In this document: in pieces, positions 1-13,800 of the stretch
Layout of the letters: every line of letters begins with the position of its first letter
Numbering within the stretch: the first letter of the stretch is position 1
Assembly: GCA_030407085.1 (NCBI GenBank)
Contig: CM059587.1
Location: 42,196,501-42,260,500, forward strand
Direction of reading: 5' to 3'
From: Trichopria drosophilae
Taxonomy: Eukaryota > Arthropoda > Insecta > Hymenoptera > Diapriidae
Length of the DNA stretch: 64,000 nt
Notes under the pieces: generated by a model
What the model was told of the DNA's origin: nothing
What the model saw: only the letters and a program-made list of their open reading frames with translations
Databases searched by the model: none
Position numbers and translations under genes: made by a program

Positions 1-163
1 ATATTGTTGATTGGAGAATCCATACAAAATTCCACAGTTTCGCCTCAATTATTTATGTTTACTTCTTAGGGCATTATTCCACAGTATGTCTGAATAATCT
101 ACTGCACGGTTTTACAACATGGAAAATGTTATTTCATCAAGAAGTAAAATAACATAAGTAAAC

Positions 164-545
164 ATGGCGGAGGAACCACGTGAAGAAATTCCGAGGATAA
201 ACTTTAAAGGAGAAAGAGTGTGGACAATCCAGAAGATTTTAAATATGAACGTGAAAATCGATTCACAAATAATACCTTTAAGATCGACTAGTCGATTAAT
301 TGAATTTATTAAATGGCATCGCGATAGTAGGCCAATTAATACGGTAAGCTGTCTCTTACTTTGTTTTCTCATACTCTCGTATCCATGATTCTTTTATGAG
401 GAGCTCTTCAGTGAAAAAATAGGCTATGTACAAATGCATGGGGATTATCTAAATAGTTGTGCGTCGATTCGTTCATCCGCAGCTCAGGAACGTATCAAAA
501 TCTAATCGATTCGGAATGGGGCTGACTCGAAAGGATGTCGAATAA
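164..545 (+). CDS. Small two-exon gene, 80-residue protein of unknown function
   Basis: Exons 164-343 and 483-545 join in phase 0 across a 139-bp intron that begins GTAAGC and ends CCGCAG. The ATG has a strong context (AAACATGG), and a TAA lies in frame nine bases upstream, so this is the natural start. The product begins MAEEPREEIPRINFKGERVW and ends in GLTRKDVE before TAA at 543-545. It is basic and hydrophilic, has no signal peptide or membrane segment, and shows no motif I recognise. An AATAAA at 704-709 would end the transcript about 160 bases after the stop. The gene runs convergently toward the 3' end of the aminopeptidase. The intact start, splice sites and poly(A) signal favour a real gene, but the short length leaves room for chance. 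Confidence 0.45.
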
Positions 546-1689
546 CCCCCTTCCTCGATCGTATTTTAACTATTTTTTTTCAAAAAATTTTTTTTAATGT
601 TTCCTCGTTCACTCCCCTCGTTCTCGGTTCTTTATATTTACACTGCTAAAATTCATTCGCCTCTTCCACGCATTGAAATTCGATAATCTTCGAAACCAAG
701 TCGAATAAACGTTCTTTCTGAACACTTGTAATGGCGCTATAGTAAGTCTAGGTTTACAACATTGTCGAGCTGCTTGGCAATAATAGTTCGGGTTTTGGTT
801 GGTTTTAAGTTGTACGAGTAGAATTAATTAAGAATATAGTTATACTAGTGAAAGTAGGAAAAATGATGAAAAAGAGACAAGCAGGCGCATCGCTTCTTAA
901 TCCCGCGTTATTGAACTGCGGAGGGGCCGGAATTCAATTTCTCCATAGGTATAGGTATCTTTTTATGTCTTTTTATGTCTTTTTACCCAAAAATAATTTG
1001 CGTATACATGGCGTTATAAAATGACCCATAGAAAAATAGTGAAGATAATCTAGTAACTGAAGGAAACCTAACATAACAAATTTGACTAGAATAAGTATTG
1101 CACACCGTAGAGATAATTGATATGAATCAGAATTTAGTAATATTAAAAATTAATAAATTTTTGTTAAAAAAACTAAAGATTCCACCGCAACAAATGATTT
1201 TTGGGCGAAGTTAATCATTATAGGCGCTTGAAACACTTTTACACATATACACACGACATAAAGCTACATTTCAAACGCACCCGCAAACCGCGGCTCGAGT
1301 ATTAAAATATTTTCGCTCTTTGCAAATCTTGACTTTGCCTTTACCTTACCGGGTACAAATATCGTTTATATTTTTCTGTCGCTTCTAACGCAATTTTTGG
1401 GTTACGCCCCGCGAGATTCAGCTTCTCCAAGTGCATGGCATCCGTGCTTCTTTCAAATGCTCATTGGACATTTTGGAAAACTTGTGAACCTTGGAATTTC
1501 GTACATGTTGTTCGTGCTATGTTCTGATATGCAACTCGCACTCTTGGAACCAATCGCGCGAGCGTTCAGTGCGTTTTCATTCTTTCGCACACTCAAGCGT
1601 CATCGAACTCCACTGGATTTTTCATTTCTCCATGGATATTGGAAGGAATTATGAGTTTGGAATCTCGCTTTCATGACAGTTTTAGTCAC
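546..1689. other. Intergenic space between two convergent genes
   Basis: This stretch holds the probable 3' UTR of the small plus-strand gene up to about 730 and the 3' UTR of the aminopeptidase on the other strand. No further exon is convincing. A short tandem repeat of TCTTTTTATG occurs near 958-985. On the minus strand an AATATAAA near 1,366-1,374 is a possible variant poly(A) signal for the aminopeptidase, but no canonical signal stands out. Confidence 0.4.
704..709 (+). terminator. Candidate AATAAA poly(A) signal of the small plus-strand gene
   Basis: AATAAA lies about 160 bases after the stop codon of the 80-residue gene and is followed by a T/G-rich stretch (GTTCTTTCTG), as expected for a cleavage site. 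Assignment rests on position only. Confidence 0.35.
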
Positions 1690-1845
1690 TTAATTTTTCT
1701 TTTGGCTTAGGTAATTGATTAACCATTCGTCGACCTCGTTTGCGTTTTCCTTCACCCAAAGAATATTGAATCGAATTTTCTCTAAACTTTGCTCCAGCAT
1801 TCGCTGCCCGCTGCCAACGTTAATGTTTTTAAAGAACTCAACAAC
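1690..1845 (-). CDS. Aminopeptidase exon 13 (residues 924-974 and stop)
   Basis: Acceptor TTCTTACAG|GTT, phase 0. Encodes [20 protein letters not shown] and ends [17 protein letters not shown] before TAA at 1,690-1,692. The pattern EFFK...GSG...LE.I..N..W is the usual end of membrane M1 enzymes. It is too short to stand out as an ORF and was found from the phase of exon 12. Confidence 0.92.
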   Translation of the reverse strand, partial: VVEFFKNINVGSGQRMLEQSLEKIRFNILWVKENANEVDEWLINYLSQKKN

Positions 1846-4800
1846 CTGTAAGAAGAATCATTTATAAGCATGCTACAACGCAATTAATGCAGTTTGCACA
1901 GTCATCAACCAGAAAATTCAATTCATTCTGTAATTCTTGTTTTATCGAAACAGATGTCAAATATACAACAGTACTATAGTATCCAAATGAACTAAATGGT
2001 TTTAAAGACCAAGGTAATTCATGAGTTATTATATACTTAACCCTTAGTTCCGACGGCTATTTTAAAGCCTTTTTCTTCCACTACCGGGGTCAAATATGTT
2101 CTGCAGTTTGAAAATGCTTACAGTTGTGCAATTTATAAAGTACAGTTTGAATTTTCTCTGGGTCGAAAATGACCCATGCGTCGGGATTAAGGGTTAAAAT
2201 AAGATTCTCATGAAAAACTCACATTAAAGAAAATGAACTGCATCAGCTTTACATTATAATATGGACATATGTACATTCTCGCTTGGATACATGAATCACA
2301 TTATTATCAAAGGGAAATGCAGAACGTTAACTAACTTCCCATGAATACTGAAATTATAAAACTCCAGATATAAGTAGAGTAGATGTAATCAACTAAAATA
2401 ATGGGATCCAGCATGCGATGTGTAACGGTAGAAGAAAATATCTAGAAATTACTTCTCTATATTCGTATTCCGTGAAGAAATCCGCTGTAACGATGTGGAT
2501 GAGGTTTCCCATAGTCATAGAACCATTTCCTACCAGTCCGAGAATAGTATTCCAATGGGCCTTCAAATGCCTCCATGCCAAGAATTTTCCGTCAGGATTC
2601 TGTGCCACAGTTGCGATCACAGATTCAACATCTTGCGTCCGTACTTTATTCCTGTCAAGAGCATTTAGTAAATATATCTGCAACAACCAAGGATCCGACG
2701 TTGAACCAAGTGCTATCAGCATGACTCGTTTCTCAATCGGAATCGTAGCTTTTTTGTAAGTTTCCCAACAATAGTCCCATTCCTCTTGACCTCCGAATTT
2801 GATACCAGCTGCATAAACCACGTCTCGAATGTTGGGTGCTATTCTTTTCTTGCGGAGCATCCAATCGTCGAAGAGACTTTTGGCTGGTTTGACGACATCT
2901 TCCAGTCTCATTTCGACAGCAGCATGTAGCACCGAAATACGAAGTAGTCTGAAAATAGGGTATAAATTATTGAGATGACTGATCAGAAAGAAAGGTCACA
3001 GTACTGACGACTGTTAACATCATAATAAAATTATCAGTACCCATTAAACATAATTAGTAAAAGCAAAAATCATTATCAATTATCAATATATCGCAATATT
3101 ATACGTTTCTCGTGTAGAAATTGGTACCATGTTACCGAGGGATTTAACGTGAATCGGCGGACTTGGTATAAAATGGTTTGACTTTCTACATTGATGTACA
3201 AGAGAGTTAATTTTTTTTTCCTTTTTCACTCGCAAACATTTTGGACTCTTCATCAATGAATAGTGCAAAACCTTCAATATAGTCATACAGTTTGAAGGAG
3301 ATGTTTTGTCATATCGCAACAATGAGAAAAACTTCTATATAAAAACCCGGTTTTGCAACGAGTACGAACAACTCGTGCAGAAATTGCGTCGGGCGACCCG
3401 GAATCTAAAAAAGCGCCTCATCAGGATAAATGGAGGCTTCCCTAATTGGGGGAACTGAGCGAGTTCGCGCAAGGTCATGACTGATCTTGCATAGATACAT
3501 GTTTCTTAAACTGAGATTCTGTCATGGAGTCGCATTAGTTAGGGCGCAATCCTGGCGATAATGTGGCTTTCCTAAAAATTAATATAAGGGATTTATATTG
3601 ATGTTCAAACGTATGTTTTTCCAGATTGGCGAAGGTAACTTTTCACGTGTAACATAGTAAATAAGAAAATTAAAAGATTTCAATATTATTTAGTTAATAT
3701 CAATAGAAATTTAAAAAAATATAGATCAAAGGGAATTAGGAGAAATGGGGAACTTATTGTACCCGGACCTGGTGCTGATTTAAATGGCATTACATTTTGA
3801 TAGGGATCCGAAGGGGCACCTGCAGGAGCCTGACAAGACGTCGGGAAAACTGACCGGAACCCCATCCGAGCCCCGTTTTCATTTTTTCATGGAAAAGTCG
3901 TATACACTCCTAGCGGTACCAAGGTAAGAACTTACTTTTTCAAGTGCGACCCATCATCGACCCATCCAACGTATCTTGTTACCGGCACCAAAAGTTTCTT
4001 GAAGTAAATAAGGTAACGTTTATATGCAGAACTTTCACTGAGTTTAACTCTCCAAGAATGCAAATAATTCAGTGCAGTTGCCCAAGGTACGTAGTCACGC
4101 TCTTTTAGGAGATATAGCGACAGTTCGAGAGGGATTGATGCATTCACCACTCCTGCTTCGCACAACGTAAATGCATCGTCGATCAAGTTGGCACGATCTG
4201 CTGGACTGAACTTTTCGTGATCCGTCAAAAGTGTCTGAATTATTGAAGCCCACATCTCATCCGTGTACGTTACTCTGTAGAATCCCGTCTGGTTCACATT
4301 ACATTTGATGTACTTGACTTCGGGAGCGATTTCGAAAGACACTGATGGAAAATCGATTTTTTAAATTAAATAGATGGTTTACATTAGTAAACTTAAAATA
4401 TAAATGTCTCTTAACCCATTATATCCCAAAAAGGCAACATTTTTATCTTACGTTTGAGCTCGGGAAACTTTGTGAAAAAGTAAGAAAATATTTTGGAATA
4501 TAGGCAACCCTACTATTTTCGGGTACGCTCTACACAATAGAATGGTTTAAAATTTTCAAAAATGTCATTTTGAATTGTTGATTAACAATAAAAAAAAAAA
4601 TACGATTTTTTTATGAAAAAATTTTATATAATAAAAAATTTGAGTGTAAACGAAATGTTGTTATTATCGCAAATATGTACAAAATTGCACAAAAGATCTA
4701 GACTTTTTAACAAGCCTTGGTTTTTTATCGTGCGATTTTTTTTAATAAAATGGCGGCCAAAAAACTAATGCTAAAAAATCAAACTTTAATTTCACTACAA

Positions 4801-7800
4801 TTTTTGACGTTTTTTTTTTATTGGAATCGTGTAAATTATTCAATTATCGTTGATAGTAATTTGTTGTACATAAATACAAATTTTTTTTTAAACAACTATG
4901 AAAAGGGTTAAATATGAAAAATAATGTTTTTAAGGTTTTAAAAAGTCGTTTATTTACGGTTTCTCGTCATTATTTCAACAGGAACTAATGTAATAATCTG
5001 AATAACGTTGATTTTCAAAATATTGGTTTGTATTTTGATATTTTCCGAACAAATTTTAGTGATTCAAGTAAAGTTAATCATTTTTTAATTTCCATCTCTT
5101 AGCCGTTACTTTTTTTCTTGAATAACGTTGCCCGACACTTACTGCGTGGAGGTCGATGAATTTTTATTTATTTAAAACTTTTTTTTCATAATTTTTTAAT
5201 TGAAAAAATTATTGGTTTTAATGTTTTTTTTACTGCTTTTTTTTATTAGGAACTTTTATTATAGTTTAGTGATGTACAAAACGTAATTATAAATATTTTC
5301 ACCATTAGTGGTAATTTGTTGATGAACAAGTCTTACAAATATACTGTTTGCATGTATTACAGAACAGAAAAAAAAATATTATATTTAAGTATTTTTTTAA
5401 TGAATTAATTGAATAATGTACACGATTCCTAGGAAAAAAACGTCAAAGACAGTAGTGAAATTAAAGTTTGATTTTTTAGCTTTCGTGCTTTGGCTGCCAT
5501 TTTGTTAACAAAAATCGTACGATAAAAACCCAAAGCTGGTTAAAAAGTTTAGATCTTTTGTGCAATTTTGTGCAGATTTGCGAGAGTAAAAAATTTCTCA
5601 TAAAAAAATCGTATTTTTTTTTAATTTGTTAATCAACCATTCAAAATGAAATTTTTAAACCATTCTATCGTGTAGAGCGTACCCGAAAATAGTAGGGTTG
5701 GATATTTTCCAAAAGATTTTCTTACTTTTTCACAAAGTTTCCTGAGCTCAAACGTAAGATACAAATTTTGCCTTTTTGGGACTTAATGGGTTAAATATTT
5801 TCAAGGTATTTTTATATAATTAATTTTCTTGTAAAGCTTCTAAATTTTACTGTGGTCCATAAAGAACATTACGTTCAATTTCAATTTTCTAAACATTTTT
5901 GTATGCCACATGACATTAATTAAATATGTAACGAGTTTGTACAATTATATTATTGAATAATTAATTGATGTCTGGAAAACACAACTGTTTCTGATGTAAT
6001 ACAAATAAATTACCTTCTGACATATTCATCCAGACACTATGAATGGTGGTAGGATCTGCACTGGTGTAGTAACTTAGAGGAACGTACCACTTGTAATCAT
6101 AAGGAGATTTTTGTTTTTGAACGGCAGTATCATTTTCATTTGGTGAAATGAGAAATCGCGTTTGTGCAGCAGTTATCATGTTTTCCTCCCTTGAAATTGT
6201 AATAAGAGGGAATCCCGTTTGCAAAGTCCAAGTATCCATTATCGCCTGAAGAAAGAAACAATATTAATTAATATTAAATTAAAATATACCTAAAGACCTA
6301 TAATTAAATTATACGGAGTTACTACAAATTATTGCATCATTTACAATACATTATACCTACTGAAGAGTTTAATTAATATGATGACATGCGAAATCATAAT
6401 TATTAGATTTCAGTCAATAAGACAGAATAAATTATATTCACGTGTATACAACCAAATATTATATAAAAAATAAAGCAAGAGTTCTGTACTATGATTTATA
6501 GTAGAAGTGTAACTTTTATCAATATAAAGGATATAAAAGAATATCGTAAAAAATGTTAGTTCATCATTTTATCACAGTATGAGAAACTTTAATAATATTC
6601 TAAAGTGTACTTCAAGTACGTTCATTAATGATAGAATACGCTAATGGATGTAATTTCATCGTTGGGTATTATTTCCTCTTAAAACCACTCATTAAACGAT
6701 TAATCAAGTTTATCTGGAAAGTATGAGAAAACTACAGCCATTTTCGTATATAAGCTGTGTATATTGCGTCCAGCGAAGCTACAAATATTTGCTCTCATAG
6801 TTATCTAGTTTATTCGTGATTCATTTTCACTATTAGGTTAGATTAGACTTCACTTAAGAATGTGAACAGAATGATCTGATATCATTCTATGACGCATTGC
6901 AGGACATCACGAAAGGGGTTTATTTATTAGAAAATACACTTTGCTCTACCGTGAAAAATTATACATAATAAGGTCTCATTATTATACCTGGGTAGGTTCC
7001 GTTCAAATTTTCGCAAAAAGAAAATACATAATAATAGCATTAATTATACCAGCTTTATTCCCATGTTTAAATATAAATGCATTTATCCAAGCATTAACCT
7101 ATAAATTGCAGGATAATCGACCACAAGTATAAGTATGCAGACAGACATCTTCGCGTATATAGAAAATTAATGAAAACCTTGACTTACTTTGACGTCAAAA
7201 GTATTGTTGGCGTGTCTGGTGAAAACGGCCCACAGGTCGTTAGTGTCGGCACTTCCGTAAGCGTGGGTATTCAAATAATCGTTAAGACCGGCCTTGAGGA
7301 CATCCTCGCCTAGAAACCCTTCCAGCATGTACAGAATAGAAGCTCCTTTATTGTAGCTGATGGTATCGAAAATGGCTTCGATCTCTGATGGATCCTTGAC
7401 GTTGACGCTAATGGGATGGCTGCTCGTCAGAGCGTCAAGCACGAGGGCTGGTTGGATCTTTTCTAGGATGAACTGGTCCATCATGCACCACTCTGGAGAA
7501 ATGTAATTGACGCCCTTATACTCGAAGTAACTCGCTGCTCCTTCGTTTAACCACAGGTCGTTCCACCATTTCATAGTGACCAAATTGCCAAACCATTGGT
7601 GAGCTAGCTCGTGAGCTATTACGATAGCTACCCATTCCTGAGCAGCGGTTGAAGTCTCTTTCGGATCATATAGAATTGACGTTTCCCGATAAGTAATTAG
7701 CCCCCAGTTTTCCATTGCACCAGAAGCGAAGTCCGGAATTGCAATTAAGTCTAAAATAATATATTTAAATGTCAATTTAAGAAGAAAAAACATCATAAAT

Positions 7801-10800
7801 TGTTATTTACTTAATTGGCGATAAATTAATTAGTACCTAAAAAGTCAGTAACATATATCTCGTTGAGTTCTTACATGAAACTTAACAAAAACTCAAGACG
7901 TGCATCGCAAGGGAATATATGGTACGGTTTCCTGTTACCGCAGTGAGAAATACAGTTTTCAACTTTATGGTTTTTTGTAATACGTGTAGAGAAAGTTCTA
8001 GAAATTTCTTGATAAATTGAATTTCTTTCCGATAGTAAATAATATAATTCTGTTTTCAATAAGCACCACAATGTTACAGGAAACGTGGTAGTATTTTTCT
8101 ACTCCTAAATCTTCTTTAGAAAAAAGGAAGAGTCCCTTTAGACATCACAACCAGACATCACTATAGCAGAAGTGCTGTATATGTGAATTCAAAAACTCGG
8201 CCGACCTAATCACCATGTGTCCTAGACTGATTATCCTATTTGGTAATTATACTATTTTCATAGTTATTTTTTTAATGAAAATGAAATTCAACGTAATTTT
8301 CTAATGACGAAAACCACCACGTGGTAAACTTGATAATCTCAGGGTTAATGTTCTGAAATGATTGTACGACATTTTTTAAATAAATGGATCATTTCAAAAG
8401 AAAGGTAAAACTTAACAATTCACTCCTAGAAATTATAATTACTTGCACGGCTAATATTTATTATTTCCATACGAGAATATATTATTACTATAACTCTATA
8501 TTGTCTACATAAACACGTAGCTGCCTCTTCCTCATTTAAAGTTCTGGAATGATGCAACATAGACAATCCTTTCGTTATTCGAAGGACTCCCATACTTTGA
8601 GAAATCTGTGGAAATGAAAACAAAGACGGAAATGTTAAAATAAGAGAAGCACTGCTCTATGGGGTTCTGTACAATTTAACAACGTTAACAATAACCATGA
8701 TCAGAAATAGTAATAGCCAGCAATCCTAGTAGAAATTTGCATACCCATGGCAGTGTTCCAACCTATTCTCCACATTTCAACATTTGATCAATATTTGGCG
8801 AAGATTGAAGTCCTCATCAAACTGCAGTTTTATATTGAGGGGGAAGGAAGAAAAACAAATAAGCTGTTCATAAAACAATGGATTCTGGTTCCCATAACCG
8901 CAAAAGAAGTCGAATCAAAGTCTAAAAATATGGTTTGAAAGCTACTAATTACAACAAAATATGGCAAAGGAAAACAAACCTATTTCTAGCTGTCTCACAA
9001 ATAAATCAACGATGTGGTATAAGATGGAATTGGGATAGTTTTTTTGTTCGCAAGTATGATATAATCATTATGCATTAAAAAAAAATTATAAAATTGAAAA
9101 CATTTTTTATGAGATTTATATGAGAAGACTACTGCATATGCTTCTTACGATGCTAAGAACACTGAGAACTCTTGTCCTTATAAATAGATGATATGGTAGT
9201 GTTAAAAAAAACGTAATTGAATAATAGTGTATCGAAAGAGTATTCCTGTGCAACATATTATATCTATTAAGATGAATGGTTACAAATTAGAAAACAAATT
9301 AAGCTTAACGTAAAGTTCAAAGACCCTAAAAATTGATTTCTTGCCAGACCACTTCGTCAGAATTGTTGTCTAGTGTTAAGGCGCAGCCTTTCAACTGCCT
9401 CGTGTAGATTTAAGTGTCGACTTGAAGATAAACTGTCGCCCTTGTAATCTGCTTTCCTCGAACTTTCCCTCACCCAGAAAACAGCTAGATGTGCACTTGC
9501 GCTTCTTTTTTAATTGAGTATATGTTTTATTTCCTTACTCTTTCCCATTTTTAATGATTTCAAAATAGTTTTGTGTACTAAATCGTTTTTCTGCAGGAAT
9601 TGTATTTTATGAGATTGGAATAAATAATTGTATACAACAATTTTGGTGTGAGAAAGACATTTTAAGTCCTTCGATTGTTTGCATCCCGAGTATATACAAT
9701 TTGTATTAAAAATGCAAATTCATTTATGACATACAAAGCGCTAAGGAAAGGATAAAAGATCCAATATAAAAAATAAATCAGTATATTAATTGACATTGAT
9801 GCAATGACATTGATTTTATACAGTTTTTTGTTCGAAAAATGTTTTTCCAAAGATGAAAATTATTAAACATGTTTTTGGATAAATTTTTATTTAAGATGTT
9901 ACTTGTTAACTGCAATGACCTTTAATCACTATTATTTGGCATTAAATCAGTATATGTTTTCTATTCTTTATTTGCAGTTGGCTCACTTAAGCTTACATAG
10001 ACGTCGAATGTTAAATCGACTTGGAAAACAGCCTTTTCTTATTCTGTTTTTTTAGGGGTTTTAGCTGTTGATTATGGCGATGACTATACAAATTAGCGGT
10101 TGAACAAACTGAAGCTGACTACTTCAAAAAGCAAAAAGTATGTTTTTTAGGTATTACGCATTCTATAGTAACAGAGTAAAACCATATTAAATATAAAAAG
10201 AATTAGACGTATTCATTTTCTATTCAGGAAATAGAAATGCAAAATACTTCTATTCACCTCTAACTATTATTTTCGTATTCGTATTTAATTATAAGCAATC
10301 GATGGAAACAACCTAGTGCTACATTTTTTCGACGGTTACCTTACTTTTCAGAAAAGCTTCTAAGTCAGCAAAACGTCACTACGTTGTAATAAAATTAGTA
10401 ACAAATTTAAATAGTAAATTGTCTGCATATAATTCATAAAATAAGTATACAAATATTGCAAAATTTACTTTACCTTGTTTCGGTAGAGGATAACGAACTC
10501 CGAAAAAAGATTCAAAATAATCCATTGTGGTGGCTGCTGTGCTGACTGCGTATTTCGCTTGCGGAAGCATGGGTTCGGCCGCATAAACGCTGACACTAAC
10601 ATTATTCTTCGTCATTTCTGAAACCCTCTTGAAGTCGCAGACGACGAAGGCGACGAGATAAGTTGACATCTCGACCGACTCTTGAAAATCATCCCGGAGC
10701 TGCGAAAATTCCGTCTAACATCAGGCTTACAAAAAGACAGTCATGTGCCATCTACTCGATGGCCAGTAGAATATATTGTGAGCATGGTAATTATTGAAGA

Positions 10801-13800
10801 GCAAGTATAATTAATTCTTTTTTCGAATAAAATATTTCGAGTTACAGACTCGAGTTACCTCATAAAAATAGGATTCATTGAAGATGTGTTTGATAACTCC
10901 CTAAATTGAGTTATATTCTATTTAATTATCTGAATGTGAACTCGACTTTAGTTCCGTTGAAGTTGATACTTAATTCCCAAATAGAATGTATAAAAAGCGC
11001 AAGTATTCTACTTTCTACATATTTTTTTTCTAGTTCGGGTTTTCACTGATGAATTTTTATATTGTGTGGAATGCAAGATCTACTGTTTTTAAAATAACAA
11101 ATAGTTCCATATCTCAAGCAAAATTTCAAGATCAATTTTTAATATTTATAAAGTTTATAAAGAATAATTGTTTATTGTATAAATGTAATGTGGAATCATT
11201 TGCATAGCAGTGTAAATGAAAATGATACAACAAAATTTGTTACTTTGATCCCTTAAAGTCGTCTGCATTTTCTCTTCTTCCTTTTACAGAAGTTAATCTC
11301 CAAAAACTTACTTACGTTTAACTGTGTATTATTTATACATTAAGCACAACCAAAGAAAACCCAAAGTAGAACTTTAAACCGTACCGAAATCCAGCCGGGT
11401 TACTTCAGTAATCTTTGAAATCTGAATTCATCGGGCTATTCCGGCTGAATTCCAGCCAGAAGCCAGTCTGTATTCGGGCCAAATATAGTTAATTCTTTAA
11501 TCGGGTTAACGTCGGATCCCAGTTGGAACCCTGGGTTCTATTCGGATGAAATTGGGCCAATTCTTTTGGTATCAGTTTATCGTCAATTATTTAAATTTGA
11601 TCTGTCATTGAAGTGGTTTACTTATTCCATTCAGAGAAATTTACATTTCATGCTGTAATTAACAGAAGTTATTGCCAACTAGCACTATAATTAAGTTCAT
11701 TTCACTATAGAAGTTTGTAAACTTATACTATAAATGTATCATTAGTTTTATTTTAACTGCTAGGTGTCGGAGTAGGAGGACTAGGCGGATTCCAACTCGA
11801 TCAAAGATGCTGCCAATCCCCGATCTTGCGTAGCCACGCTGAAAAGCTGGCGAGGCGTCTCGCTCCGGTTGCAAATTTAACATTCTACAATATTTAGTTC
11901 CTAACACACTGGTATTCAGTATAAGACTAATGGAATTAGGACTTATTTAACATATTATTATATCTGCTTCGCGCAAAGCTTCGATAATCGACAAAATTTC
12001 ATTTGAAAGACTCGAATTATCAGCAGTTTGTGATGCTACAAGAATACGTAAAAGATCAAGATTGGGATCATCGCAAAAAACGTAATTATATTTGTTATTT
12101 CTTCTTCCAACCATAAACTTGAACAAATTTCTACCCTATTTCGGAAAATATTTAATCAATCCCTCAATATAGTTCCTGTATTTGTGAGTTACATTATATC
12201 ATATTGTATTTTCTCCACTTCAATCTTTCTTAAGTGCATTAGTGAAGGTACGTATATTTTTAAAACTATCCAAATCATGCTGTTTGATTATTGTATCATC
12301 GGCTTTTTTCGTGAATAATAAAACTTTTGATTATTGGAAACGTATTTTTCTTAACAATAAGGTTATATTTTATAAATTCTATTCTTTAATCACTGCTTTT
12401 TGTAGTTCCTCCGTCCATATACGAAATCCTTAAATTGTGTAAATGACATCGTTTCCCTTATCAATATTGGTTACCAGTAATGTTAGAAACTGATTTGATA
12501 ATCTTTCTTCGGCCTTTATATAGGTGTTTTAATATCGCTCTGAAAGGCTTGTTCCAAATGAGTACTATAGCCATCATGCTTATCATCCCCATAGTCATCG
12601 CTAACATCAGTAATTTACAGCATCTACTATTTTTTCCCATGAACTCACAAGAAGCATGTTAAGCCATATTGTAAGATCATGCTTCTCTTTGCTCATTATC
12701 AATTCGATGTTTCCGGCAAATAGATTCGCTAGCCTTGACAATTTGACGTAAAACGTCTTGCTGCTGCTTAAGTGGACATTTCATGTTAACGTCCCACTGT
12801 AAACTGACTTGTTCCAACTTGTATTTATTAGTAAAAACATTAATACTTATACAATTTTCGTAGTCTTTTCTACATTGACTAATTTCTAATGCACGATCTT
12901 TATCGACGAACAATAAACCCATGCTTGTCAGTCTAATACTGTGAACATATCTCTGCAAGTATTATACGACATATCCGTATTTACATGAGCAGGGCATACA
13001 CATTTAAGATTCATTTCATCTTGTCTAAAGAGAAATAAACAGTTCACGTTATCTGAAACAAGATGTTTAGGCACCTTGATATACGTTTGACTTGGATAGA
13101 AGCAATCAACATTATTATGTCTACCCACACAGAAAAATGCCCGAATATTATGCTTTTTCTCGCAGGGGCCATCATAGAATATAATTACAGAATTTGGTCG
13201 CATTGCAAGATGCCACAATATCCTCAGTGTCGTGGAAAGGAAAATAACCCCCACCCTCAAGGGTTTTAATAAATCTTGCAGAAGATTATATTTTGGTGGA
13301 TTAAACAATTTCGAATACACGTAGTATAAATATCAAATTTTATTTCTTTAGGATCGATGATCAGCGAGAGGAGAGTATTAGTTTTCCCACAACTAAACGA
13401 CCTACCAAATAGTGCGCATATACCGTTTGATAAAAAGCTAACAATTATGTCGATTCTGGTTACCAATTTTAAAGGTACTTTATACGTAATAAACGTACAG
13501 ATTTTATCAAGTCAATGATTTAGACAAAACCAAACAATTTATACAACATCTTTGCCTTTTTTGAAAATTCCAAAATGGAAACGGAGATCTACATGCAATC
13601 AAAGGAAAATGCAAATCTCTTTAAAAAGCGTGGAGAAATCCAGAATGGTACTGCTGCTCGGCTCGTGAATCCCTGAGATACGTGGACTCCCGAAACGAAT
13701 ATAATTACCAAATACAAAACAAAAGATCAAAAACTTCTATCGGCGTACGAAACATCCAGGGAGCAACGGCATGTCGCTCGAAGAACTATAACTGCAACAA

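Noticed and set aside
3083..3322. 79-codon minus-strand ORF in intron 11
   Set aside because: No splice context to the aminopeptidase and no family signature. Exons 11 and 12 already join in phase without it.
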